DNA of 64,000 bases from Candidatus Bacteroides merdigallinarum (GTDB lineage Bacteria > Bacteroidota > Bacteroidia > Bacteroidales > Bacteroidaceae): the NCBI GenBank assembly GCA_019116285.1, contig DXBX01000039.1:1-64000 (forward strand), given 5' to 3'. This document shows positions 8,194 through 16,502 of the stretch, one piece after another; the first letter of the stretch is position 1; each line of letters begins with the position of its first letter. The position numbers and the translations under genes were made by a program. The notes beneath the pieces were generated by a model. That model saw only the letters and a list, made by a program, of their open reading frames with translations. It did not search any database and was not told the DNA's origin.

Positions 8194-9543
8194 TCACGCC
8201 ATCTCCGCACGAAGCATGTCAAGTCCGGCGCGCACGATGCGCTGCACCTCTACCTTGGAGGAACATACGAATTCGCACAAGGCAAAGTCTTCGGGGGCCA
8301 CTTCGTAGATGCCCAAGGCTTCCATCCGGTCAATGTCTCCCGCAATGATGGCCTTCACCAAATATTCAGGGAAGATATCCATGGGGAAGACGCGGTCGTA
8401 TTCGTTGGACATGATCATGTGGCGTTCGCCACCCTTCACGCGGGCATCCATGACGTACTCTTTCTTGCCCATCAGCCAGGAGAAGTAAGAGTGGCTGGTG
8501 CTGTATTGGTCAAGACGCGGCATGATCCAGCCCAGCATCTCGTGGATTTCATCGCCTTCGGGGATGACGCTCAGTTGCGTGTGGAAAGCGCCGAGGAATC
8601 CGTTGGGGGACACTTGCTTGCCAGTCAGCACGTTGCCGCTGATATAGCGCAGGTCCTTGCCGGTGGTGACATTGCCCTTGAAGACATTCGTCAGCAGGGC
8701 GCCCACCTTCAGCTTGCAATAAGCGGACTTCAACACCTCACTGCCTGTCAAGGCCACCGTACGGGTCATATCCACCCGGCCGGTGTTCATCAGACGGCCG
8801 ATGAAGATGACGGCTTCTGCACCGATGGTCCATACGGTCTCTCCCTTCACGATGGGGTCAATGTGGTTGATTTGCACACCCACGTTACCGGCAGGATGCG
8901 GACCGTCAAAGGCAGTGATGGTCACATTCTTTGCGTTTGTCAAGGCCGGAGCAGTCTGGCTCACACTGATGTTCAGATACGTCTTCGCCATGCGGGCCAA
9001 GGCATCCAGACCTGTCTGGAAGTTAGCCTCTTCGCCTTTCAGCACGAACTCGAAGTCAGGTGCCAGCGGATTGGAGTCGAAGGCGGAAACAAAAATCGCC
9101 TTGGGCTTCACTGCCGGATTGGCAATCACGTCGTAGGGACGTTGACGGATGAAAGCAAACATGCCGGCGTTGAGCAAAGCTTCCTTCACCTGCTCCCCGT
9201 CCATCCGGGCGGGATCCATCTTGCCAAATTCTTCGTAGTCCTGTTCGGCCGCGGCTTCCACCACGATGTTCATCACCTTGCGCTTAGCTCCACGCTCCAC
9301 GCTGGTGACCACTCCGCTGACCGGCGAGACGAATTTCAATTCGGGGTGGTTCTTGTCGACAAACAAGGGTCCCCCGGCCATCACATATTCCTGCTCCTTC
9401 ACCACCACTTTGGGAGTGACTCCGGTGAAATCGTCGGGCACCAGCGAATAGAAGCCCGGTTCCTTCACGCTCAGTCTTTCCTGGGCGGCTTTTCCTTTCA
9501 GGTTAATGTCAAGGCCTTTTCGTAATTTGATTACATTTGCCAT
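8194..9543 (-). CDS. nqrA: Na+-NQR subunit A
   Basis: The first gene of the operon (449 aa, the usual length). NqrA is the peripheral cytoplasmic subunit, and in other bacteria inhibitors and quinone bind at its interface with NqrB. The N-terminus (IKLRKGLDINLKG) and the following barrel-sandwich-like region (GGPLFVDKNHPELKFVSPVSG) are diagnostic. No signal peptide or membrane helix is visible, as expected. The start codon lies about 32 bases after the predicted transcription start from the box at 9579-9586. With no complex I genes seen, Nqr is the likely NADH dehydrogenase here. Confidence 0.97.
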   Translation of the reverse strand: MANVIKLRKGLDINLKGKAAQERLSVKEPGFYSLVPDDFTGVTPKVVVKEQEYVMAGGPLFVDKNHPELKFVSPVSGVVTSVERGAKRKVMNIVVEAAAEQDYEEFGKMDPARMDGEQVKEALLNAGMFAFIRQRPYDVIANPAVKPKAIFVSAFDSNPLAPDFEFVLKGEEANFQTGLDALARMAKTYLNISVSQTAPALTNAKNVTITAFDGPHPAGNVGVQINHIDPIVKGETVWTIGAEAVIFIGRLMNTGRVDMTRTVALTGSEVLKSAYCKLKVGALLTNVFKGNVTTGKDLRYISGNVLTGKQVSPNGFLGAFHTQLSVIPEGDEIHEMLGWIMPRLDQYSTSHSYFSWLMGKKEYVMDARVKGGERHMIMSNEYDRVFPMDIFPEYLVKAIIAGDIDRMEALGIYEVAPEDFALCEFVCSSKVEVQRIVRAGLDMLRAEMA

Positions 9544-9578
9544 GCGTCGTTAAAATTAATGGTTTCGCTAATTGCCCG

Positions 9579-9586
9579 CAAAAATA
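9579..9586 (-). promoter_or_regulatory. Promoter of nqrABCDEF
   Basis: On the minus strand the box reads TATTTTTG, matching TAnnTTTG. The leader contains TTAA-rich sequence (9548-9562) resembling the GTTAA elements before the rprXY-like genes, a possible link because RprY of Porphyromonas gingivalis is reported to act on nqr. Confidence 0.55.
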
Positions 9587-9626
9587 ACGAAAAAATGTAG
9601 AAATGCCTTGAACAGAATGAAAAAAA

Positions 9627-9692
9627 AGCACGGGATTACACCGATTAGACAAAGTTTGTTTCACTCTGTGATAATCCGTGTAATTCCGTGCT
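9627..9692 (-). terminator. Terminator of the NIF3-like/zinc-ribbon operon
   Basis: Arms of 21 bases (9627-9647 and 9672-9692; AGCACGG..ATTACAC and the complement) pair with two mismatches. On the minus strand the hairpin is followed by a run of seven or eight T. It lies about 30 bp after the zinc-ribbon gene. Confidence 0.85.
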
Positions 9693-9721
9693 TCCCAAGG
9701 AATCACCTTCCGGCGGTATAC

Positions 9722-10555
9722 TTACGCCTCGGTCGTGATTTTTCTTCTGCGCGTCGGCTTCTCCTTGGCGGCCTCCGTCTTCACGTCAGGAGCAATGCCG
9801 GCCAGTTCGGGGTCTATCATGATGCGGCCACAATACTCGCACACAATGATTTTCTTACGCGAACGGATATCCAACTGACGCTGGGGCGGAATCTTGTTGA
9901 AGCAACCGCCACAGGCATCACGCTGCACATACACAATGCCCAATCCGTTGCGCGAATTCTTGCGGATGCGCTTGAAGGACTGCAACAGACGCGGCTCGAT
10001 CTTCGTCTCCAAGTCCTTGGCCTTGTCGCGCAGACGCTCTTCCTCCTGCTTGGTCTCAGCCACGATTTCATCCAGCTCGTTCTTCTTGGCTTCCAGGTCT
10101 TTGCCACGCTCCTCCATCTTCTCGGTGCACTTCTCCACCTCTTTCTCTTTCTCCGTCTGCTGGTCGGTAAACTCACGGATACGCTTCTCGCACAACTCGA
10201 TTTCCAGCGTCTGGAATTCGATTTCCTTGCTCAGGAAGTCATACTCACGGTTATTGCGCACGTTTTCCTGCTGATCCTTATACTTGGCGACGGAATTCTT
10301 GGCGGCCTCGATCTCCACTTTCTTTCCGGCGATGGAGCTTTTCAGCTCGGCAATTTCGGATTTCAGTCTTTCCACACGAGTGCTCAGGCCGGCAATTTCA
10401 TCCTCCAAGTCCTGAACTTCCAAAGGCAATTCGCCACGCAAGGTCTTGATTTCATCAATCTTGGACAACATTGTCTGCAACTGATACAAGGCCTTCAACT
10501 TCTGTTCAACGGTCAATTCCTGTGAATTCTTCTTTACGTCTTTCGATGTAGCCAT
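9722..10555 (-). CDS. Coiled-coil protein with C-terminal C4 zinc ribbon
   Basis: A 277-aa soluble protein. Residues about 15-190 form a long heptad-like coiled coil rich in Glu, Lys and Leu. The C-terminus has a C4 zinc ribbon: CGGC (Cys215, Cys218) and CEYC (Cys239, Cys242), followed by a basic tail (KEKPTRRRK). This is the architecture of the DUF164/zf-RING_7 family, proposed to bind nucleic acid but with no settled function. The gene starts 15 bp after the NIF3-like gene and shares its promoter and terminator, a pairing also seen in other Bacteroidetes. Confidence 0.85.
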   Translation of the reverse strand: MATSKDVKKNSQELTVEQKLKALYQLQTMLSKIDEIKTLRGELPLEVQDLEDEIAGLSTRVERLKSEIAELKSSIAGKKVEIEAAKNSVAKYKDQQENVRNNREYDFLSKEIEFQTLEIELCEKRIREFTDQQTEKEKEVEKCTEKMEERGKDLEAKKNELDEIVAETKQEEERLRDKAKDLETKIEPRLLQSFKRIRKNSRNGLGIVYVQRDACGGCFNKIPPQRQLDIRSRKKIIVCEYCGRIMIDPELAGIAPDVKTEAAKEKPTRRRKITTEA

Positions 10556-10570
10556 AATCGTTTGTCTTTT

Positions 10571-11356
10571 TTACATATATCTAATAGGATTCGTATTTAC
10601 CCGCGTCCGCTTGACCGGCAACTGGGGAAACGCCTCCTTGATTATTTTCTCCAAGAGTTCGATGGTGTATTGCTCGCTCTCGTAATGGCCGAGGCTTGTC
10701 AATAGCAAGTCGTCGTCATGTCCTTGGAATTCGTGATACTTGATTTCACCGGTCACGAAGACATCTGCACCCGCCTGAATGGCCTGCGGAATCAGGAAAG
10801 CTCCTGCACCTCCACACAGAGCGACCTTCCGGATCTCCCGCCCGCACAATCGGTTGTGCATCACACACGAAACCTCGAATGTCTTCTTCAAACGCTGCAG
10901 GAAATCCAATTCCGTCTCCGGCTCCTCCAACTGTCCGACGATACCTGCCCCACCTTCACGTCCATCTTCGAAAGGCCGGAGGAACTGCACTTCTGTCAGG
11001 CCTATTTTCTCGGCCATCTTGAAGTTGACGCCTCCAACGGCATTGTCCAGATTCGTATGGGCGGCATAGACCGCGATACCGTTGCGGAGAGCTTTCATCA
11101 CACAACGCTCCACGTCATTTTTCCCGGTCAGCGACTTCACGGCATGAAAGAGCAACGGATGGTGCGCCACCACCAGGTTCATACCCAAGGCTTCCGCCTC
11201 GTCCAGCACCTCTTCGGTGACGTCCAGACACAACAAAGCCCCTGTGGCTTCCGCTCCTGTCAGTCCCAGTTGCAAGCCTGCATTATCAAAGCCGTCTTGC
11301 AAGGGCAGGGGCGCGAAACGCTCAAGGGCATCTAAAATTTCCTTGATTTTCATCAC
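10571..11356 (-). CDS. NIF3-like dinuclear metal-centre protein
   Basis: A 261-aa member of the NIF3/YbgI (DUF34) family, close in size to E. coli YbgI and without the large PII-like insertion found in longer members. The N-terminal LPLQDGFDNAGLQLG and the metal-ligand segment VVAHHPLLFH (tandem His near residue 66) are clear, as is the C-terminal HYESEQYTIELLEKI with a further His/Glu pair. Family members are often labelled GTP cyclohydrolase I type 2, but the physiological role is uncertain. Two ATGs in a row open the gene; either could be used. It is the first gene of a two-gene operon. Confidence 0.9.
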   Translation of the reverse strand: MMKIKEILDALERFAPLPLQDGFDNAGLQLGLTGAEATGALLCLDVTEEVLDEAEALGMNLVVAHHPLLFHAVKSLTGKNDVERCVMKALRNGIAVYAAHTNLDNAVGGVNFKMAEKIGLTEVQFLRPFEDGREGGAGIVGQLEEPETELDFLQRLKKTFEVSCVMHNRLCGREIRKVALCGGAGAFLIPQAIQAGADVFVTGEIKYHEFQGHDDDLLLTSLGHYESEQYTIELLEKIIKEAFPQLPVKRTRVNTNPIRYM

Positions 11357-11373
11357 ACTTGCTGATTTGGGCG

Positions 11374-11381
11374 CAAAGGTA
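11374..11381 (-). promoter_or_regulatory. Promoter of the NIF3-like operon
   Basis: The minus strand reads TACCTTTG, a full match to TAnnTTTG, 18 bases before the start codon, leaving a leader of roughly 13 nt. Confidence 0.65.
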
Positions 11382-11440
11382 GGAAAAATTCGGGAGATGA
11401 GAAAATGCTGTAGCTATTTTTATAAGATATTCCCCCCAGA

Positions 11441-11528
11441 AACGATAGGGCTATCGACAGCCAACGATAGCTCTATCGACAAGCAACGAAAGGGCTATCG
11501 ATGGCCAACGATAGGGCTATCGCAAAAT
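11441..11528. repeat. Tandem dyad array C: four 22-bp units
   Basis: Units start at 11441, 11463, 11485 and 11507, each 22 bp, beginning AACGATAG or AACGAAAG. The core is CGATAG-N2-CTATCG, a perfect dyad in three of the four units. The array fills much of the 363-bp gap between the divergent NIF3-like and EF-G2 genes. The rest of the gap holds a dyad at 11588-11601 and the EF-G2 promoter. Confidence 0.85.
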
Positions 11529-11587
11529 CAGGCAATTTCACTTGTATAATACTAATATAATAAGGTGTAATCTTCTTATCGACCGAT

Positions 11588-11684
11588 ATGTTGCACAACA
11601 TAGTTTAGTAACACACCCTGTAAAGTTGCATTATTCTTGATTAATGCCTAATTTGCGGCCTCAAAAATTAAGGGCCTACATTTG
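11588..11684 (+). promoter_or_regulatory. EF-G2 promoter with upstream dyad
   Basis: TACATTTG at 11677-11684 fits the -7 box, with TTTGCGG at about 11652 as -33. An inverted repeat ATGTTG-CA-CAACAT lies at 11588-11601, centred about 94 bases before the predicted start. B. thetaiotaomicron EF-G2 is activated by the CRP-like regulator Cur; whether this dyad is a Cur site is inference. Confidence 0.5.
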
Positions 11685-11719
11685 CAGGTCAAGTATTCAC
11701 ACTTTAATTATAAGATATC

Positions 11720-13876
11720 ATGAAAGTATATCAGACGAATGAAATCAAAAACATTGCTCTTCTTGGCAATGACGGATCGGGTAAAACCACTCTCACAGAA
11801 GCATTGCTCTATGAGAGTGGTATTATAAAACGCCGCGGAAGAATTACCGCCAAAAACACGGTCAGTGACTATTTCCCCGTTGAACAGGAATACGGCTATT
11901 CGGTATTCTCCACCGTCTTCCATGTGGAATGGAACGGCAAGAAGCTGAACATCATCGACTGCCCGGGAAGCGATGACTTCGTAGGCGCAGCCATTACAGC
12001 TCTGAACGTGACCGACACGGCCATCCTGTTGCTCAACGGCCAATATGGTGTGGAGGTAGGCACCCAGAACCACTTCCGCTATACGGAGAAGCTGGGCAAG
12101 CCGGTCATCTTCCTGATCAACCAGCTGGACAGCGAGAAATGCGATTATGACATGGTGCTGGAGCAGCTGCAGAGCATCTATGGTCCCAAGGTGGTGCCGG
12201 TGCAATATCCGCTGGCTACCGGACCGAACTTCAATTCGTTGATCGATGTACTTTTAATGAAAAAATATTCGTGGGGGCCCGAAGGAGGCGCTCCGACCAT
12301 CGAACCGGTACCTGCGGAAGAGATGGAAAAAGCAACCGCCCTGCACAAAGCTTTGGTGGAAGCTGCCGCCGAACATGACGAGGCCCTGATGGAGAAATTC
12401 TTCGAGGCAGACTCGCTGACGGAAGACGAGATGCGCGAAGGCATCCGCAAGGGATTGGCTGCCCGCGGCATGTTCCCCGTCTTCTGCGTATGCGCCGGCA
12501 AGGATATGGGCGTACGCCGCCTGATGGAATTCCTGGGCAACGTGGTGCCGTTCGTAGACGAGATGCCACCCGTGCACAACACACGCGGCGAAGTGGTGAA
12601 GCCCGATGCAAAAGCTCCCACCTCGCTCTATTTCTTCAAGACGGCCGTTGAGCCGCACATTGGCGACGTACAGTATTTCAAGGTGATGAGCGGTAGCGTA
12701 CACGAAGGTGATGACTTCACGAATGCCGACCGCGGCTCGAAGGAACGTATCGCCCAGATTTACGCCTGCGCCGGTGCCAACCGCATCAAGGTAGAGGAAA
12801 TGGTGGCCGGAGACATCGGCTGCACGGTGAAACTGAAGGACGTGCACACGGGCAATACCCTGAACGCCAAGGGTTCGGAAAGCCGCTTCAACTTCATCAA
12901 GTATCCCAACTCCAAGTACTCGCGCGCCATCCGTCCGGTGAACGAAGCAGACACGGAGAAGATGATGGTCATCCTGAACCGCATGCGCGAGGAAGATCCC
13001 ACGTGGGTAGTGGAGCAGTCGAAGGAATTGCGCCAGACCATCGTACACGGACAGGGCGAGTTCCACCTGCGCACCTTGAAGTGGCGTTTGGAGAACAACG
13101 AAAAGTTGCAAGTGATCTATGAAGAGCCCCGCATTCCGTATCGCGAGACTATCACCAAGGCTGCCCGTGCAGACTACCGCCACAAGAAGCAATCAGGCGG
13201 TGCCGGACAGTTCGGTGAAGTCCACCTCATTGTAGAACCTTACTATGAGGGCATGCCGGCTCCTGACACCTACAAGTTCAACGGCCAGGAATTCAAGATG
13301 AACGTGAAATCCACGGAAGAGATTCCCTTGGAATGGGGCGGCAAGCTGGTATTCGTGAACAGCGTGGTGGGAGGTGCCATTGATGCACGCTTCATGCCTG
13401 CCATTCTGAAGGGTATCATGTCCCGCATGGAGCAAGGCCCGCTGACCGGTTCTTATGCACGGGATGTACGCGTCATTGTCTACGACGGCAAGATGCACCC
13501 GGTAGATTCCAATGAAATCTCCTTCATGCTGGCCGGACGCCACGCCTTCAGCGACGCCTTCAAAAATGCCGGTCCTAAGTTGCTGGAGCCTATCTATGAC
13601 GTAGAGGTATTCGTGCCCTCCGACAAGATGGGCGACGTGATGAGCGACCTGCAAGGACGCCGCGCCATGATTATGGGCATGAGCAGCGAAGCAGGCTATG
13701 AGAAGCTGGTGGCCAAGGTGCCTCTGAAAGAGATGTCCTCCTACTCCACCTCCTTGAGCTCGCTGACAGGCGGACGCGCTTCGTTCATCATGAAGTTCGC
13801 AAGTTATGAACTGGTTCCGGGCGATGTCCAAGAGAAACTGGTGAAGGAATTCGAAGCCAAACAAAGTGAAGAATAA
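11720..13876 (+). CDS. fusA2: EF-G paralog (EF-G2) with degenerate GTPase motifs
   Basis: A 718-aa translation-factor paralog with the full EF-G layout: G domain (1-280), domain II, and domains III-V (QSGGAGQFGEVHL near 490, C-terminal GxxSLSSLTGGRASF). The G domain departs from canonical EF-G. The P-loop is GNDGSGKTT instead of AHIDAGKTT, the G2 loop is unrecognisable, G3 is DCPGS (residues 80-84) so the catalytic His of DTPGH is Ser84, and G4 is NQLD instead of NKxD. This agrees with the Bacteroides EF-G2 described as lacking GTPase activity and made during carbon limitation. A strong terminator follows. It is not the housekeeping EF-G. Confidence 0.92.
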   Translation: MKVYQTNEIKNIALLGNDGSGKTTLTEALLYESGIIKRRGRITAKNTVSDYFPVEQEYGYSVFSTVFHVEWNGKKLNIIDCPGSDDFVGAAITALNVTDTAILLLNGQYGVEVGTQNHFRYTEKLGKPVIFLINQLDSEKCDYDMVLEQLQSIYGPKVVPVQYPLATGPNFNSLIDVLLMKKYSWGPEGGAPTIEPVPAEEMEKATALHKALVEAAAEHDEALMEKFFEADSLTEDEMREGIRKGLAARGMFPVFCVCAGKDMGVRRLMEFLGNVVPFVDEMPPVHNTRGEVVKPDAKAPTSLYFFKTAVEPHIGDVQYFKVMSGSVHEGDDFTNADRGSKERIAQIYACAGANRIKVEEMVAGDIGCTVKLKDVHTGNTLNAKGSESRFNFIKYPNSKYSRAIRPVNEADTEKMMVILNRMREEDPTWVVEQSKELRQTIVHGQGEFHLRTLKWRLENNEKLQVIYEEPRIPYRETITKAARADYRHKKQSGGAGQFGEVHLIVEPYYEGMPAPDTYKFNGQEFKMNVKSTEEIPLEWGGKLVFVNSVVGGAIDARFMPAILKGIMSRMEQGPLTGSYARDVRVIVYDGKMHPVDSNEISFMLAGRHAFSDAFKNAGPKLLEPIYDVEVFVPSDKMGDVMSDLQGRRAMIMGMSSEAGYEKLVAKVPLKEMSSYSTSLSSLTGGRASFIMKFASYELVPGDVQEKLVKEFEAKQSEE

Positions 13877-13916
13877 TCCTTTTCTTAACGATTGGTTTTG
13901 ACTTTATCTGCTTTTC

Positions 13917-13960
13917 AGCCGCCGTTACTTCACGAAAAAGTAGCGGCGGCTCCTTTTTTT
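13917..13960 (+). terminator. Terminator of fusA2
   Basis: A near-perfect 14-bp stem (AGCCGCCGTTACTT pairing with AAGTAGCGGCGGCT, one mismatch) ends in CC followed by seven T. Confidence 0.92.
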
Positions 13961-14084
13961 GAGTACAAAATTTAAGAATAAGCCCAAATGTGAAGGCTGA
14001 CATTTAATTTTTTATTAAATTTGCAAACCAAAAGCCATCTTGCTTGTTATACTGTTTGTAGCGTAACTTAAAAGACGGCGTTCG

Positions 14085-14156
14085 GTTAATTAACGAAAAC
14101 CGGCGGTTAAATCAGGTTAATCGGCTCGGAATGTTAATTAGGGGTTGTTAATTTTG
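14085..14156 (+). promoter_or_regulatory. rprX promoter with five GTTAA repeats
   Basis: GTTAA occurs at 14085, 14106, 14116, 14133 and 14147; the first intervals are 21 and 10 bases, about two turns and one turn of DNA. The last copy merges with the -7 box TAATTTTG (14149-14156), whose final G is only 5 bases before the ATG at 14162. Direct repeats like these are typical OmpR-family binding sites, so autoregulation by the downstream regulator is likely but inferred. Confidence 0.5.
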
Positions 14157-14161
14157 CCGCT

Positions 14162-15706
14162 ATGAAAAAGTCAACTATATGGATTTTAGGCATCGTCATG
14201 GGGCTATCCTTTCTCAGTCTGCTATACTTACAGATTAGCTACATTGAGAAGATGGCCAAGATGCGTAACGAGCAGTTTGATGAATCGGTGAAGCGCGCTT
14301 TGATGGCCGCTTCGAAAGATGTGGAGTCGGAAGAGGTGGAACGCTGGTTGCAGGAAGACATCACCGAAGCAGAGAAAAGAGCTTGGGAACAATCGCGCAA
14401 CAAGGGGGTGACACAGACACAGCGATTCGAAATGTCTTTGTCCAACGGAACCCTGCATTCGCATTCTTCCCTGGAGTTCAAGAGCTTCAGCAAAGAGCCT
14501 TCGCGGTTGCCGCGCGCCATGATTTCGCGCAAGCACGGCGTCAAGACCATCCCCAAGACTTCGCGTACGCTGGCCGATATGTACAAGGAACGGTTCCTGT
14601 ATCAACGGGCCTTGGTGGACGAAGTGGTCTGGCAAATGATCTACCAGGCCAGCAACAAGCCCTTGCAGGAGCGCGTGAACTTTAAGAAACTGGATGAGTT
14701 CATCCAATCCGGATTGATAGACAACGGCATCGACCTGCTCTATCACTTCAAGGTGATAGACGGAGAAGGCCGCGAGGTGTATCGTTGCGGAGACTATACG
14801 GACGTGGGAAGCGAGCATTCCTATTCCCAACCCTTGTTTCTCAACGACCCGCCAGCACGGATGAGCATCGTGAAGATTCATTTTCCCGAAAGGCAGAATT
14901 ATATCTATGACTCCATCGGGTTTATGATTCCGTCGTTGATATTCACATTCGTATTGCTGATTACGTTCATCTTCACCATCTATGTCGTATTCCGGCAAAA
15001 GAAGCTGACGGAGATGAAGAATGACTTTATCAACAACATGACGCACGAGTTCAAGACACCGATATCGACCATCTCGCTGGCCGCGCAGATGCTGAAGGAC
15101 CCGGCCGTAGGCAAGTCCCCGACCATGTTCCAACACATATCGGGCGTCATCAACGACGAAACGAAACGCCTGCGCTTCCAGGTGGAGAAAGTGTTGCAGA
15201 TGTCCATGTTCGACCGCCAAAAGGCCACCTTGAAGATGAAAGAACTGGATGTGAACGAACTGATAACGGGTGTCGTCAACACCTTCGCCCTGAAAGTGGA
15301 GCGGTACAACGGAAAGATTGACACAGAGTTGGAGGCAGAGGATCCCTTCATCGAAGCGGACGAGATGCACATCACCAACGTGATATTCAACCTGATGGAC
15401 AATGCCGTGAAGTACAAGCGTTCGGACGAGGACTTGAAACTGGTGGTGCGGACATGGAACGAACCGGGCAAGGTGATGATTTCCGTGCAGGACAACGGCA
15501 TCGGCATCAAGAAAGAGAATTTGAAGAAGATATTTGATAAGTTCTACCGCGTGCATACAGGTAATCTGCACGATGTAAAAGGATTCGGGCTTGGCCTGGC
15601 GTATGTGAAGAAAATCATTACCGACCACAAGGGCACCATCCGGGCCGAGAGCGAACTGAATGTAGGAACCAAATTTATTATTGCATTACCTTTACTTAAA
15701 AATTGA
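14162..15706 (+). CDS. rprX: Sensor histidine kinase, RprX-like
   Basis: A 514-aa membrane sensor kinase. A signal-anchor helix (about 5-25) and a second helix (about 253-277) enclose a periplasmic domain of about 225 residues. The HisKA box NNMTHEFKTP gives His295 as the phosphorylated residue. The HATPase domain shows the N box (LMDNAVKYK), G1 (VQDNGIGI), F box (FDKFYRV) and G2 (GFGLGLAYV). Length and sequence fit RprX of B. fragilis. The promoter box lies 5 bases before the ATG, predicting almost no leader. The regulator gene follows after 7 bp. The signal sensed is unknown. Confidence 0.83.
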   Translation: MKKSTIWILGIVMGLSFLSLLYLQISYIEKMAKMRNEQFDESVKRALMAASKDVESEEVERWLQEDITEAEKRAWEQSRNKGVTQTQRFEMSLSNGTLHSHSSLEFKSFSKEPSRLPRAMISRKHGVKTIPKTSRTLADMYKERFLYQRALVDEVVWQMIYQASNKPLQERVNFKKLDEFIQSGLIDNGIDLLYHFKVIDGEGREVYRCGDYTDVGSEHSYSQPLFLNDPPARMSIVKIHFPERQNYIYDSIGFMIPSLIFTFVLLITFIFTIYVVFRQKKLTEMKNDFINNMTHEFKTPISTISLAAQMLKDPAVGKSPTMFQHISGVINDETKRLRFQVEKVLQMSMFDRQKATLKMKELDVNELITGVVNTFALKVERYNGKIDTELEAEDPFIEADEMHITNVIFNLMDNAVKYKRSDEDLKLVVRTWNEPGKVMISVQDNGIGIKKENLKKIFDKFYRVHTGNLHDVKGFGLGLAYVKKIITDHKGTIRAESELNVGTKFIIALPLLKN

Positions 15707-15713
15707 TACTGAT

Positions 15714-16412
15714 ATGGACGAGAAATTGCGTATTTTATTGTGCGAGGACGATGAGAACCTGGGCATGCTCTTACGGGAATATTTGCAGGCCAAGGGTTAT
15801 GCCGTGGAATTGTGTCCCGATGGCGAGGCCGGCTACAAGGCTTTTTTGAAGAACAAATATGATTTGTGTGTGTTCGACGTGATGATGCCCAAGAAGGATG
15901 GCTTCACGCTGGCACAGGAGGTGCGGGCCGCCAATGCGGAGATACCTATCATCTTCCTGACCGCCAAGACCCTGAAAGAAGATATCTTGGAAGGTTTCAA
16001 GATTGGTGCGGACGACTACATCACCAAACCCTTCAGCATGGAGGAACTGACCTTCCGCATTGAGGCCATCTGGCGTCGGGTACGTGGCAAGAAGAACAAG
16101 CAGAGCAACATCTACAAGATCGGCAAGTTCACTTTCGACACGCAGAAACAGATCCTCTCCACGCCGGAGAAGTCGACCAAGCTGACCACCAAGGAAAGCG
16201 AACTGCTGGGATTGCTTTGCGCCCATGCCAACGAAATCCTCCAGCGTGACTTTGCCTTGAAGACCATCTGGATTGATGACAACTATTTCAATGCCCGCAG
16301 CATGGATGTGTACATCACCAAGTTGCGCAAGCACCTGAAAGAAGATGACTCCATCGAAATCATCAACATCCACGGCAAGGGCTATAAGCTGATTACGCCC
16401 GACCAGGACTAA
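15714..16412 (+). CDS. rprY: Response regulator, RprY-like (OmpR family)
   Basis: A 232-aa regulator. The receiver domain has the acidic pair Glu11-Asp12-Asp13, phosphoacceptor Asp55 (LCVFDVMMP), Thr in FLTAKT and Lys in ITKPF. The C-terminal winged helix ends GKGYKLI, typical of OmpR/PhoB regulators. MDEKLRILLCEDD is preferred as the start because the frame before it overlaps the kinase stop. In B. fragilis RprXY affects tetracycline response, and in P. gingivalis RprY is reported to bind nqr; the nqr operon lies 4 kb away here. A bidirectional terminator follows. Confidence 0.85.
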   Translation: MDEKLRILLCEDDENLGMLLREYLQAKGYAVELCPDGEAGYKAFLKNKYDLCVFDVMMPKKDGFTLAQEVRAANAEIPIIFLTAKTLKEDILEGFKIGADDYITKPFSMEELTFRIEAIWRRVRGKKNKQSNIYKIGKFTFDTQKQILSTPEKSTKLTTKESELLGLLCAHANEILQRDFALKTIWIDDNYFNARSMDVYITKLRKHLKEDDSIEIINIHGKGYKLITPDQD

Positions 16413-16432
16413 ACCGTACGCTGCTGTACAAG

Positions 16433-16470
16433 AAACGGGGTGTGTCGAAACGAACCGACACACCCCGTTT
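16433..16470. terminator. Bidirectional terminator between rprY and the DUF6377 gene
   Basis: A perfect 15-bp stem (AAACGGGGTGTGTCG with its complement) around an 8-base loop, placed between two convergent genes. T-rich sequence follows on the plus strand (TTTGTATTTG). Confidence 0.88.
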
Positions 16471-16502
16471 GTATTTGTATGTTCTTCACTTTGCCAACCG
16501 GC

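Noticed and set aside
14228..15628. A 466-aa minus-strand frame opposite the RprX-like kinase gene
   Set aside because: It mirrors the kinase codons (His-rich, low-complexity) and no family is seen; the plus strand has intact kinase motifs.
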